The notes beneath the pieces were generated by a model. It was not told the origin of the DNA. It was given only the letters and a program-made list of their open reading frames with translations, and did not search any database. From Mucilaginibacter gracilis (GTDB taxonomy: Bacteria > Bacteroidota > Bacteroidia > Sphingobacteriales > Sphingobacteriaceae): a stretch of 64,000 nt of DNA. The stretch spans positions 5,890,001 to 5,954,000 of the forward strand of contig NZ_RBKU01000001.1 of assembly GCF_003633615.1 (NCBI RefSeq). The letters are read 5' to 3'. Made by a program: the position numbers and the translations under genes. This document shows, in pieces, positions 36,146 through 44,102 of the stretch; positions within the stretch are counted from its first letter, which is position 1; each line of letters starts with the position of its first letter.

Positions 36146-39100
36146 TTATAAAGTGATGTTTATGCCAAGCTGTAATGTATGCGGCTGAGGCGGCGTACCC
36201 AAATCTAAGCCCTGAGTTTGTGAAACGGCGCTTACGTTAGCTTCAGGATCGGGGCCGGTATATTTGGTGAACAATAACAGGTTTGTGCCTACAAAGTAGA
36301 TCCGTAGCGATTGGATATCTATCTTTTGGCTTATGCTTTTTGGAACAGTATAACCCAACGTTAATGATTTTAGCCTGATAAATGATCCGTCTTCCATAAA
36401 GCGGCTATTTTGATCAACGGTGTAGTTGTTACCGATAGCCGTAACACGAGGCACATCAGTAACCTGGCCCGGTGTTGTCCACCTGTTTAACTGGCTGGCA
36501 AATATAACGCGAGCAGCGTCGCGGGTACCACCACCTTCGCCAAAGAAGCGGTTAAGGTTCATGATCTTATTTCCATACTGGTACGAAAACAGGATATCTG
36601 CGTCAAAAGACTTGTAAGTGAAATTATTGGTTAAACCGCCAAAGAACTTAGGCAATGCATTGCCTACTACCTGTCTGTCGGCAACAGTTACACTAGTTCC
36701 TGTTGTACCGTCGGCATGCTGAAATACCGAGTTACCTGTTTGAGGGTCAACATACAATTGTTTATACAACCAAAATGAATACATGGAATATCCTTGTTGC
36801 AGGCGGATCCAGTCGCGGCTATATTCCGAAATTGGTGCCGGCAGGGTTTCTACTTTGTTTACGTTTCCAGAGATATTGAAGCTTGTTTCCCAACTGAAGT
36901 TTGTAGTTTTAAAATTGCGGGAATTAATGCCTAACTCATAACCTTTGTTGCTCACTTTACCGGCATTGCTCCAAACCGTACTAAAACCTGTGATCTGCGG
37001 AACAGGAACCTGCAATAATACGTGGTCGGTTATTTTTGAGTAAAGATCGAACGTTAGATTCAGACGATTTTTAAATAAGCCCAGATCCAAACCACCATCT
37101 ACCTGGGTGGTGCTTTCCCATTTTAGGTTAGGGTTTGGTAATTGCTGTGGTGCTGTACCCGCTTTATCGCCGCTCGTTGGGCTGTCCGGATAACCTGCGC
37201 CACCGTTCCATAATCCCTGAGCGGCATAGGCCGGAATACCGTTTGAATTACCTACAACACCGTAACTGGCTCGTAGCTTTAAATCACTAATGGTGTTAAC
37301 ATTGCGTAGGAAATTCTCTTCTTTCACACGCCATGCTGCACCAATTGAAGGAAAGTAACCCCACTTATTATTCGGGCCAAATTTTGACGATCCATCAGCA
37401 CGGGCGCTGGCTTCAATGTAATATTTGCTATCGTAATTGTAAGCTATCCTTGCGAAGAATGAAGCAAGATCATACTTTGATTGTGTTTGAGACGCGGTAC
37501 GTGTAGCCGCTGATACAATATCGGTATAAGCATTATTGGGAAAGTTAGAACCCTGTGCGAAAGTATTTTTGGTTAGATTACTTTGTAAGGTGTTACCAAC
37601 TATCACGTCAAAGGTGTGCCTGTTAGCGAAAATGGTATGGTAGTTAAGTGTTTGTTCATTTATCCAGGCGCTATTGTCGGTAATTGATGAGGTTGCCAAA
37701 CCATTTACAGGAGACGCACCAGAAGATGTGCCTAACTGCGTTTGGTCGTTCCAGTACTCAGACTCGTTATAATTATTATAATCAAGGCTCCAGCTTGTTT
37801 TAAATTTCAACCCTTTAGCCAGTTGAATATCGGCATAAAAATTACCCACATATCGTAAGCTAATGGTATTAACGTTATAGTTATTTAACAACACCTGCAG
37901 GTTATCAAAACCAGCCCATTTGGCAGGTGTACCATCGGCATTGTTTTCGGGCAGATATGTTGGGGTATGAAGTGCTGATTGTAATAGGCCGCCTGCCGGG
38001 CCGTCGCCTGCGCGGGCCTGGTTGCGATAAGAGCGCGAAATATTATTGGTTACGCCAATGGTTATAAAATCATTCACTTTTTGATCCAGGTTTACCCTGA
38101 AATCTCCTCTGTTAAAGCTTATAGGTTTAATATCTGCCTGCTGGCTTGAGTAACCGCCGGCAATAAAATATTTAGTGTCCTTTGAACCACCGCTGATCGA
38201 AAGATTATAGTCGGTGAGTAAACCGGTACGGAACAATTCATCCAAACGATCGTATGTTTGTTGATCCTGAGGTAATCCTCTTGGTGCCGGGCTTTTTGTA
38301 GGATTATCTGTTAATGCACGAAAAGGTTGATATGCGTAAGTTTGTGAAGGGTTGGTATTTCCTACTGCGGCTGCCGCAGCTATGATATCCGCGTTTGAGT
38401 TTCTATAAAACTCATTAACGATTTCGGCATGTTGCGGACCTGTTGTTAATTTCCACAGGTCGCCTTTTGGTTCGTAAGCCACACCTTGGGTAGTGTTAAA
38501 ATTAATTTTGGGTTTATCGTTATAATTACCGCGTTTGGTAGTTACAATTACAACGCCGTTTGCACCTCGCGAACCATAAATGGCGGTTGCACTGGCATCT
38601 TTTAATACCTCGAAGCTTTCAATATCGTTAGGATTAATATCGGCAATGGGTGATGTGGCCCTGCCGCCTGTACTCACCGTTTGTAAACTGGTATTATTTA
38701 AAAAAACACCATCCACAACATATAAAGGATCATTAGAGGCATTGATAGAAGTTGTACCCCGAACGCGTACAAATACACCATCGCCGGGCGTACCAGTGTT
38801 GGAGTTAACCTGTAAGCCCGGTGCTTTACCTTGCAATTGGGCATCAAAACTGGCAACCGGTATTTGCTTGGTTTCATCGGCCTTGATGGTGGTTTGGGCA
38901 CTAACCAAATTTTTACGTTGCGCGGTACCGTAACCAATTACCACAACATCATTTAGTTGATTTATGTCTTCCTGTAAAGCAATTTTTACAGGGCTACCAT
39001 TTGCTGTAAATTCTTGTGTTTTGTAGCCTATAAAGCTAATAACGAGCGTATATGGAAATTTTTGACCGGTTATAAAGTTAAACTGGCCCCTACTATCGGT

Positions 39101-39307
39101 GGCTACAGCATGCGTTGTTCCTAAAATTTTCACAACTGCCCCAGGTATGGGTTGCTTAGTTATGGCATCTATTACAACACCGGTTAACTTGGAATTAATT
39201 GTAGGCGGGGTTTCAGTTTGGGCAAATGAGATAAGAGGGATAAATAGAAGTAGAAACAGTTTAATCGACTTTGTATATAAATGTTTCGTGCGTATAAATA
39301 TTTTCAT
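36146..39307 (-). CDS. SusC/RagA-family TonB-dependent transporter of the sulfur operon
   Basis: 1053 residues with signal peptide (cleavage near LISFAQ), a CarboxypepD_reg domain (LTGVVIDAITKQPIPGAVVK), the plug with VIGYGTAQRKNLVSAQTT and LYVVDGVFLN, DASATAIYGSRGANGVVIV and a large barrel. Together with the SusD protein it forms a TonB-energised import gate in the outer membrane. It is the first structural gene of the ten-gene operon. The 245 bp upstream contain a strong hairpin and then a 33-residue leader ending in three cysteines, an unusual control region for a SusC gene, which is more often governed by ECF sigma or hybrid two-component systems. Confidence 0.95.
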   Translation of the reverse strand: MKIFIRTKHLYTKSIKLFLLLFIPLISFAQTETPPTINSKLTGVVIDAITKQPIPGAVVKILGTTHAVATDSRGQFNFITGQKFPYTLVISFIGYKTQEFTANGSPVKIALQEDINQLNDVVVIGYGTAQRKNLVSAQTTIKADETKQIPVASFDAQLQGKAPGLQVNSNTGTPGDGVFVRVRGTTSINASNDPLYVVDGVFLNNTSLQTVSTGGRATSPIADINPNDIESFEVLKDASATAIYGSRGANGVVIVTTKRGNYNDKPKINFNTTQGVAYEPKGDLWKLTTGPQHAEIVNEFYRNSNADIIAAAAAVGNTNPSQTYAYQPFRALTDNPTKSPAPRGLPQDQQTYDRLDELFRTGLLTDYNLSISGGSKDTKYFIAGGYSSQQADIKPISFNRGDFRVNLDQKVNDFITIGVTNNISRSYRNQARAGDGPAGGLLQSALHTPTYLPENNADGTPAKWAGFDNLQVLLNNYNVNTISLRYVGNFYADIQLAKGLKFKTSWSLDYNNYNESEYWNDQTQLGTSSGASPVNGLATSSITDNSAWINEQTLNYHTIFANRHTFDVIVGNTLQSNLTKNTFAQGSNFPNNAYTDIVSAATRTASQTQSKYDLASFFARIAYNYDSKYYIEASARADGSSKFGPNNKWGYFPSIGAAWRVKEENFLRNVNTISDLKLRASYGVVGNSNGIPAYAAQGLWNGGAGYPDSPTSGDKAGTAPQQLPNPNLKWESTTQVDGGLDLGLFKNRLNLTFDLYSKITDHVLLQVPVPQITGFSTVWSNAGKVSNKGYELGINSRNFKTTNFSWETSFNISGNVNKVETLPAPISEYSRDWIRLQQGYSMYSFWLYKQLYVDPQTGNSVFQHADGTTGTSVTVADRQVVGNALPKFFGGLTNNFTYKSFDADILFSYQYGNKIMNLNRFFGEGGGTRDAARVIFASQLNRWTTPGQVTDVPRVTAIGNNYTVDQNSRFMEDGSFIRLKSLTLGYTVPKSISQKIDIQSLRIYFVGTNLLLFTKYTGPDPEANVSAVSQTQGLDLGTPPQPHTLQLGINITL

Positions 39308-39403
39308 ATATATTTAACAAGGTTTCGTTTTTGATGAACTCAATTAAGTAACTCAATGAAGGTCAGTAAGTGATTGGCGTTACGAGACTGACTTTTCATG
39401 TTC

Positions 39404-39428
39404 AACCGGCAAGGCTTCCTTGCCGGTT
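39404..39428. promoter_or_regulatory. Strong hairpin between leader 3 and susC
   Basis: A perfect 11-bp stem (AACCGGCAAGG, complement at 39418-39428) with a 3-nt loop. In the minus-strand message it lies about 125 nt after the leader stop and 97 nt before SusC. On the plus strand it is followed by TTATTTTTT, but no plus-strand gene ends here; on the minus strand there is no U-run. It may be an attenuation or mRNA-stability element. Confidence 0.6.
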
Positions 39429-39552
39429 TTATTTTTTATGGTTTTACTTGATCATATAATTAAAAACTTAATGTGTTGATTGGGGATTGATCTTCGTGGG
39501 CGTGCCTGTAGGCAGTACCCTTCACATCGTTTTCAGTAAGATTATTTTAATT

Positions 39553-39654
39553 TCAACAACAACACAGTTCAAATGCTTCCCATGCATTTGACTTTTGTTG
39601 GCTTGGTGGTGATACTTTGTTTGAAAAGTAATTGTTCTGCGAGACAGTTTCCAT
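39553..39654 (-). CDS. Cysteine-run leader peptide 3 (33 aa, ends ELCCC) of the SusC-SoxCD operon
   Basis: ATG at 39654, TGA at 39555-39553. It begins METVSQNNYFSNKVSPPSQQ and ends AWEAFELCCC, three cysteine codons (all TGT) directly before the stop. The ATG is 9 nt downstream of a TATGTTTG -7 box, so the mRNA starts almost at the start codon. The ORF ends 245 nt before SusC. Same architecture as leaders 1 and 2 (short, Cys run, stop, then a sulfur-linked gene). A 67-codon frame overlapping here in another register is less plausible. Confidence 0.72.
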   Translation of the reverse strand: METVSQNNYFSNKVSPPSQQKSNAWEAFELCCC

Positions 39655-39663
39655 GATTGGCAG

Positions 39664-39703
39664 CAAACATATAAATTAATTTATAATCTACCAAATCTAT
39701 AGA
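39664..39703 (-). promoter_or_regulatory. Promoter and CTA-N9-TAG operator of the SusC-SoxCD operon
   Basis: On the minus strand: TCTATAGATTTGGTAGA (39703-39687) holds the -33 box TTTG (39695-39692), followed after 20 nt by TATGTTTG (39671-39664). The operator has 4-bp arms TCTA/TAGA around 9 nt. It matches the leader 1 site, CTA-CAAATTTGG-TAG, in the conserved ATTTGGTAG half. Confidence 0.72.
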
Positions 39704-40028
39704 CTTTATATTGTATAATGATAAAAATGTTACAAAAGAGTCCTGTAAGCAAACGGAAGCATCAAGTTGCAATGGAATTCGTGGTACTCGCCTTTATAAA
39801 TGCGTAATAACTAATTTAATGTAAACTGTGTTATTGTGCCGATCCTCCACACGGCTTATTACAATTTATTCGGAAATCAGGGCGATGTTTAATATAAAAC
39901 CAATGCGAGTTCGGTTAGTCCGGACGCACCCTTTGTGTTCGGTACCCTTAAATTCAACAACTATAGGGCTCTGATTACTTATATCCATTTTAGAGTTACC
40001 TTGGCCATTTTTTAACATTTTAGTTTAT

Positions 40029-40203
40029 ATGGCATCAGTAAAAGTTTTCCCAACAATGGATAAAATCAAAAACAGTGGCAGGGGCCCTATTTATCTCCGC
40101 ATTACAAAAAACAGGCATTCAAAATATATTGACATTTATATAAATCCCAACGACTGAAATAAGAAAAGCGGCAAAATTAAACCCGCCGGGGGAATTATTT
40201 TTT
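40029..40203 (+). pseudogene. Tyrosine integrase N-terminal remnant with nonsense codon
   Basis: From ATG 40029: MASVKVFPTMDKIKNSG, then RGPIYLRITKNRHSKYIDIY and INPND before TGA at 40155-40157, where the arm-type DNA-binding domain of Bacteroidota tyrosine recombinases normally has Trp (NPNDW...). The frame continues NKKSGKIKPAG to a TAA near 40203. Only about 55 codons remain. It marks an old integration event between the sulfur and chromate operons. The rest of 39704-40348 shows no other gene. Confidence 0.7.
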
Positions 40204-40348
40204 TGCGGGCTTAACCCCCAAAATACCAATTGTACCTTTAAAAATTAAACCTGTTAATTACATGTTAACAAATTAGTTAGGCTTTATGTAATTATAAATT
40301 TGTATAATTATGTATTTGGCTAATGAATATAATTATGGGAATAAGTTA

Positions 40349-40852
40349 TTAAAAGGAAACCCCTATTTGTAAACCTGTGCTAACAGAAGCCGGCAAATCA
40401 TTGCCGAACCTGACTGGAAATGGAACCGAAACAAATAGGCTGGCATCCTTCCCTTTCTTAAGAACCTGATTAAGTACAGGAGTAAACCCAAAGCGACCAC
40501 CAGTTTCAAAAGCCATTCGCCCGATAAAAGTAAACCCATGTTTGAAGCGGAACATGGCGCCGGGATGAAATAAAACCGAATTAACTTTAGAAATGTTCTT
40601 TTCGGTTCTGATCGCGGGTGCTACCTCAAAGCTAATACCGAAACTGTCGCTTTTAATCAGATTAACTCCAAAAGGAAATGCAATGACATACACATTTCCA
40701 AAATTGCTGGCAAAGTTTCCATCCGTGTAAGTGGTTAATGGTTGCAGTACACTAAAGTAGCCCGTTACTTTAGGATAATTGGGGGATTGTTGCGCATAGC
40801 CATGTTTTAAAATCAATAATAATAACAAGGTTGTAGTAAAGGATTTAAACAT
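40349..40852 (-). CDS. Small outer-membrane beta-barrel-like protein of the chromate operon
   Basis: 167 residues with a signal peptide (cleavage near HGYAQ). The mature part alternates hydrophobic and polar residues (GNVYVIAFPFGVNLIKSD, SFGISFEVAPAIRTE, GFTFIGRMAFETGGRFGF) and ends VSTGLQIGVSF with a terminal Phe, as in outer-membrane barrels. It starts 2 nt before the ChrA stop region and is the last gene of the leftward chromate operon. No family is recognised. Confidence 0.7.
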   Translation of the reverse strand: MFKSFTTTLLLLLILKHGYAQQSPNYPKVTGYFSVLQPLTTYTDGNFASNFGNVYVIAFPFGVNLIKSDSFGISFEVAPAIRTEKNISKVNSVLFHPGAMFRFKHGFTFIGRMAFETGGRFGFTPVLNQVLKKGKDASLFVSVPFPVRFGNDLPASVSTGLQIGVSF

Positions 40853-40854
40853 AT

Positions 40855-42030
40855 TTATAGAGTTTTAATGAGAATGCCAATAATAGCGGCAAGGCCGATG
40901 ATGTAAGGCTCTTGCAGTTTTTTAATATAGATTAGCGCTAATACCGCAGCAATGCCTATTGATGCGGTTGGAATATCAATGATTGAGCGCAAGGCAATTA
41001 TAATAACCGAACCAACGAGTGCACCAATTACGGAAGCGGTTATACCTTCTACAAAGGCTTTAATACTGGCATTCTTAGCAATCTTTTTAAATGATGGGGC
41101 TAATGCTACTGTAAATAGATAACAAGGCAGGAAAGTTGCCAAAGCAGCTACACATGCGCCGGGAAATCCAGCTACCAGATAACCTATAAAGCCAACGGTA
41201 ATTACCACCGGTCCCGGAGTAATCATAGCTACGGCGACCGCATCTAAAAACTGATGTTCATTCAGCCAACCGAACTCTTTAACCACGCCACCATGTAAAA
41301 ACGGTACGATAGCCAATCCGCTACCAAATACAAACGTACCCGCCTTTACAAAGAACCACGCCATTTGCTCTAAAGTTTTGCCATCATACTTCCAAAATCC
41401 GGTACTGATTAAAATTCCTGCGGGCAATACCGAAGGTTTTTTGATCCACTGCGGTGGCGCCTTTAACAGCATATATATTACGCCGCAAAAAAGAAAAAGT
41501 AATATTTCTTCACGCTCAGTTACAACGGTTACCACGATGCCTGCCAAATAAAAAAACCACAATAACCATTTAGCTTTCATAGCCGCAGGTTCAAATTTGC
41601 TGATAGACTTAATGGTGAGTTTATACGCGCTCATCGCAATAATACCTATTACAGCCGCACCTACTCCATAAAAAACTGCTTGCATCCAAGGCAAGCCGCC
41701 ATAAAGCTGATAAGCCATCCCCAATAACACCACCATAATAAATGATGGAAGCACAAATGCCAAGCCAGTCAAAGTCGCTCCGATCAGCCCATAGTGAACG
41801 TATCCAATATAGATACCCAGTTGTGCTGCTAATGGCCCCGGGGCCAGTTGAGCTAATGCTAAACCCTCTTTATATTCTTCTTCAGTCAGCCAGCCTTTAT
41901 TTTCTACCAGATCGCGTTGCATGTAGCCTACTAAAGCCACGGGGCCGCCAAACCCCCAAGTTCCGAGTTTTAAGTAGTATAAGGTGATATCCCATAGGGA
42001 ATAACCGGGTTTTATTGCCTGTTCTTTCAT
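40855..42030 (-). CDS. chrA: Chromate transporter ChrA (long, two-domain form)
   Basis: 391 residues with two homologous halves: residues about 10-190 (LKLGTWGFGGPVALVGYMQ, ALAQLAPGPLAAQLGIYIG) and about 220-390 (FVKAGTFVFGSGLAIVPFLH, MITPGPVVITVGFIGYL). This is the chromate ion transporter (CHR) family, which expels chromate by the proton motive force. Its start overlaps the DUF1259 stop by one base. ChrB-like and DUF1259 partners in the same operon support chromate resistance. Confidence 0.93.
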   Translation of the reverse strand: MKEQAIKPGYSLWDITLYYLKLGTWGFGGPVALVGYMQRDLVENKGWLTEEEYKEGLALAQLAPGPLAAQLGIYIGYVHYGLIGATLTGLAFVLPSFIMVVLLGMAYQLYGGLPWMQAVFYGVGAAVIGIIAMSAYKLTIKSISKFEPAAMKAKWLLWFFYLAGIVVTVVTEREEILLFLFCGVIYMLLKAPPQWIKKPSVLPAGILISTGFWKYDGKTLEQMAWFFVKAGTFVFGSGLAIVPFLHGGVVKEFGWLNEHQFLDAVAVAMITPGPVVITVGFIGYLVAGFPGACVAALATFLPCYLFTVALAPSFKKIAKNASIKAFVEGITASVIGALVGSVIIIALRSIIDIPTASIGIAAVLALIYIKKLQEPYIIGLAAIIGILIKTL

Positions 42031-43010
42031 TACATTTTCATACCACTCATAGAAGCCTTACCCAACACATCCAAAGCCGCACGGAAGCCCTGTGCTAATG
42101 TTGTTGCATTACCCCTGCCGTAATAATGCAAAAAGATCATGTGCGGCTCATCGCCCAGCATGTGGTTATGTACCGCAACAACTTCAAGGTTATGCGCGCG
42201 TAATGTTTTAATTACGCTATTTACTTCGCTTTGCAGCATGGCAATATCGCCCGCGATATGCGCATCATCCTGTTTACCCGCAAATGATGCCCAACTGTTC
42301 AGCCCCATATTTGTCGTCATCTCTACACCCATTGCTGTGATTCTCAGATCTGCACGGCCAACGGTATATTTATAAGTTGGGCCGTTCACTGTTCCGGTAT
42401 ATTTTACGATAGCATCCAGTGACGGAAGGTCGAAGTTTTCTTTCCCTGTTACTGGATTTGGCGCCGATGGGGCTGGTTGGTTGGCTGGAAATAACTTACT
42501 ATCTCGTATTGTTGCTGCATACTTTTTAGCGAGGTCAGCGATAGTACCCATTCCGTGGATGTGCATATAGAAAATGCGGGGTTCTTCGTAAAAAAAATGA
42601 TTATGGATAGCAGCAATTTCTAATCCGTTGGCATGAGCAGCCGAAATCAAAGGATTGACTTCTTCCATCTGCAATACGGTATCACTCATAACCATCGCCG
42701 ATTTGCCATCAGCGGTTTTCTTAAATGACACCCAACCACCGAAACCAAACGGGATCGGTACCGCTTCCCCTTTGATCTTCATTTTGAGATCGTTGCGAGG
42801 AAGCGGCGTAGTATAAACTTGCTCTAAATCTTTGTAAGTTCCCTTTTTGCCTAATGCGGCATCAATAGCTGCAATTTCATCGGCGGTGATCGGTGGCGTT
42901 TTTCCCGCTGGAAGTGGGAGGGCATTGAGCCTATTGATGGGTAATAATAATGCAGTTCCGGCTAATGCAGTTGTTTGTAAGAATGTTCTTCTGTTGCTTT
43001 CCGTTTTCAT
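42030..43010 (-). CDS. DUF1259 (LppY/LpqO) family protein with Tat signal
   Basis: 326 residues. The N-terminus NRRTFLQTTALAGTALLLP is a twin-arginine signal. Two tandem DUF1259 repeats each carry an HNHxxxxEP motif (IAAIHNHFFYEEPRIFYMHI and VVAVHNHMLGDEPHMIFLHY). The paired His and Glu residues could bind a metal. DUF1259 proteins recur next to ChrA in Bacteroidota. The biochemical role is unknown; an envelope function in chromate handling is inferred. Confidence 0.9.
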   Translation of the reverse strand: MKTESNRRTFLQTTALAGTALLLPINRLNALPLPAGKTPPITADEIAAIDAALGKKGTYKDLEQVYTTPLPRNDLKMKIKGEAVPIPFGFGGWVSFKKTADGKSAMVMSDTVLQMEEVNPLISAAHANGLEIAAIHNHFFYEEPRIFYMHIHGMGTIADLAKKYAATIRDSKLFPANQPAPSAPNPVTGKENFDLPSLDAIVKYTGTVNGPTYKYTVGRADLRITAMGVEMTTNMGLNSWASFAGKQDDAHIAGDIAMLQSEVNSVIKTLRAHNLEVVAVHNHMLGDEPHMIFLHYYGRGNATTLAQGFRAALDVLGKASMSGMKM

Positions 43011-43072
43011 AAGTAGCGTTTGTATGAGTGATACAATACTACCGGTAGAAAAGCAAACGAAATTGTACAGAT

Positions 43073-43933
43073 TTAACTACTTGTATCCTTTTTACTTTTC
43101 AGTATGCTTTTTTTGTAAAAAGATGGATTTTGTCCTGTCTGCTTTTTGAAAATGCGATTAAAATGGCTCTGATCAGAAAACCCGGTGAGGTAAGCAATGT
43201 CTGTTAAACTATAATCAGTCGTTTCAATCAAAATGATTGCTTTGTCGATACGCAATTTTCGGATATAATCCCCAAATGATAGGTTATCAAAATATTTAGA
43301 AAACTCCCGTGAAAGGTAAGCCGGATTGATTTCCAACTCGTTAGATACTTGTTGTAAACTCAAACTCATGTTAGTATCGATCTGATCCTGGATCATTTCT
43401 TTGAGTTCCTTGGCCCAGGCGGGCGCTTTTTTTCCTTTATTATCTTGCAGATATTTTGTGAAGACTTCGAGTAACATTTGTTCTACCGTTCCGGTCTGCG
43501 AATGCTTTTCATAATACAGGTATTGCGCCCAGCTATACATGCCGTCATATATGCGCATTCCAAACGCCAGTAATTCCATATCATCAGTACTGTTGTAGGC
43601 TAACCCTGAAAAAATTGCTTCAAGACCAGCAGATTGCGGAGCAAAATCGTGGCGGTCGGTATCTGCGCCGCGTATTATAGCCGCCATTCGGTTAAGAGCC
43701 TCGTCTTTTAATTGGTGCTTTTTAATAAAATAATCAAAAGTGCATTGGTCTTCATAATGGGTGTATTCAACGCCCGGCAGATCAAAAGGAATAGCCCCCA
43801 ACTCCTTAGCTTTGGTAATTACTTCGCTGAATGGCACGTAAATAAATTCCGCTTCTACATCAATAAACCGTTTGATCAACCAAGGGCAAGCTATGCGGTC
43901 AATTTTGGGTCGTTCCCGTGTAATCCACTTCAT
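43073..43933 (-). CDS. ChrB-domain chromate resistance protein fused to an AraC-type DNA-binding domain
   Basis: 286 residues. The first 140 or so form the ChrB C-terminal (chromate resistance exported) domain: TRERPKIDRIACPWLIKRFI, FIYVPFSEV, YTHYEDQCTFDYFIKKH and IIRGADTDRHDF. Residues about 185-280 are an AraC HTH pair: LQQVSNELEINPAYLSREFS and SLTDIAYLTGFSDQSHFNRI with FKKQTGQNPSFYKK. No signal peptide, so it is cytosolic. I infer a one-component chromate sensor-activator of the operon it heads. It is 62 nt upstream of the DUF1259 gene. Confidence 0.9.
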   Translation of the reverse strand: MKWITRERPKIDRIACPWLIKRFIDVEAEFIYVPFSEVITKAKELGAIPFDLPGVEYTHYEDQCTFDYFIKKHQLKDEALNRMAAIIRGADTDRHDFAPQSAGLEAIFSGLAYNSTDDMELLAFGMRIYDGMYSWAQYLYYEKHSQTGTVEQMLLEVFTKYLQDNKGKKAPAWAKELKEMIQDQIDTNMSLSLQQVSNELEINPAYLSREFSKYFDNLSFGDYIRKLRIDKAIILIETTDYSLTDIAYLTGFSDQSHFNRIFKKQTGQNPSFYKKSILKSKKDTSS

Positions 43934-43953
43934 GCCTTAAAGATATTATTTTG

Positions 43954-44102
43954 TCAACGTTTATCATTTTTCATAAAAAACAACGCCGAACTTAAAAGTG
44001 CCAGTGAAAGTATGCCCCCATATAAGAAATCTTTGTCCGCAAAATGATTGCCGGTATAGTCGAAATTAAAAAGCTGAAACAGGTCCAGGAAAAATACTTT
44101 TT
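43954..44102 (-). pseudogene. C-terminal remnant of a membrane protein cut by an insertion-sequence fragment
   Basis: On the minus strand the frame reads FFLDLFQLFNFDYTGNHFAD, then KDFLYGGILSLALLSSALFF and ends KNDKR before TGA at 43956-43954. This looks like the last transmembrane helix and tail of a membrane protein. Upstream it runs straight into the 42-bp repeat at the end of the IS orfA, so the gene's 5' part has been replaced. Identity unknown. Confidence 0.45.

Noticed and set aside
39404..39437. Plus-strand Rho-independent terminator
   Set aside because: It has a stem and T-run in plus orientation, but every gene for more than 14 kb upstream on that strand is absent; kept as an RNA hairpin of the minus-strand message.
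39569..39772. 67-codon minus-strand ORF overlapping leader 3
   Set aside because: It starts upstream of the promoter boxes and would be outside the predicted transcript; the Cys-run frame fits promoter position and the two other leaders better.
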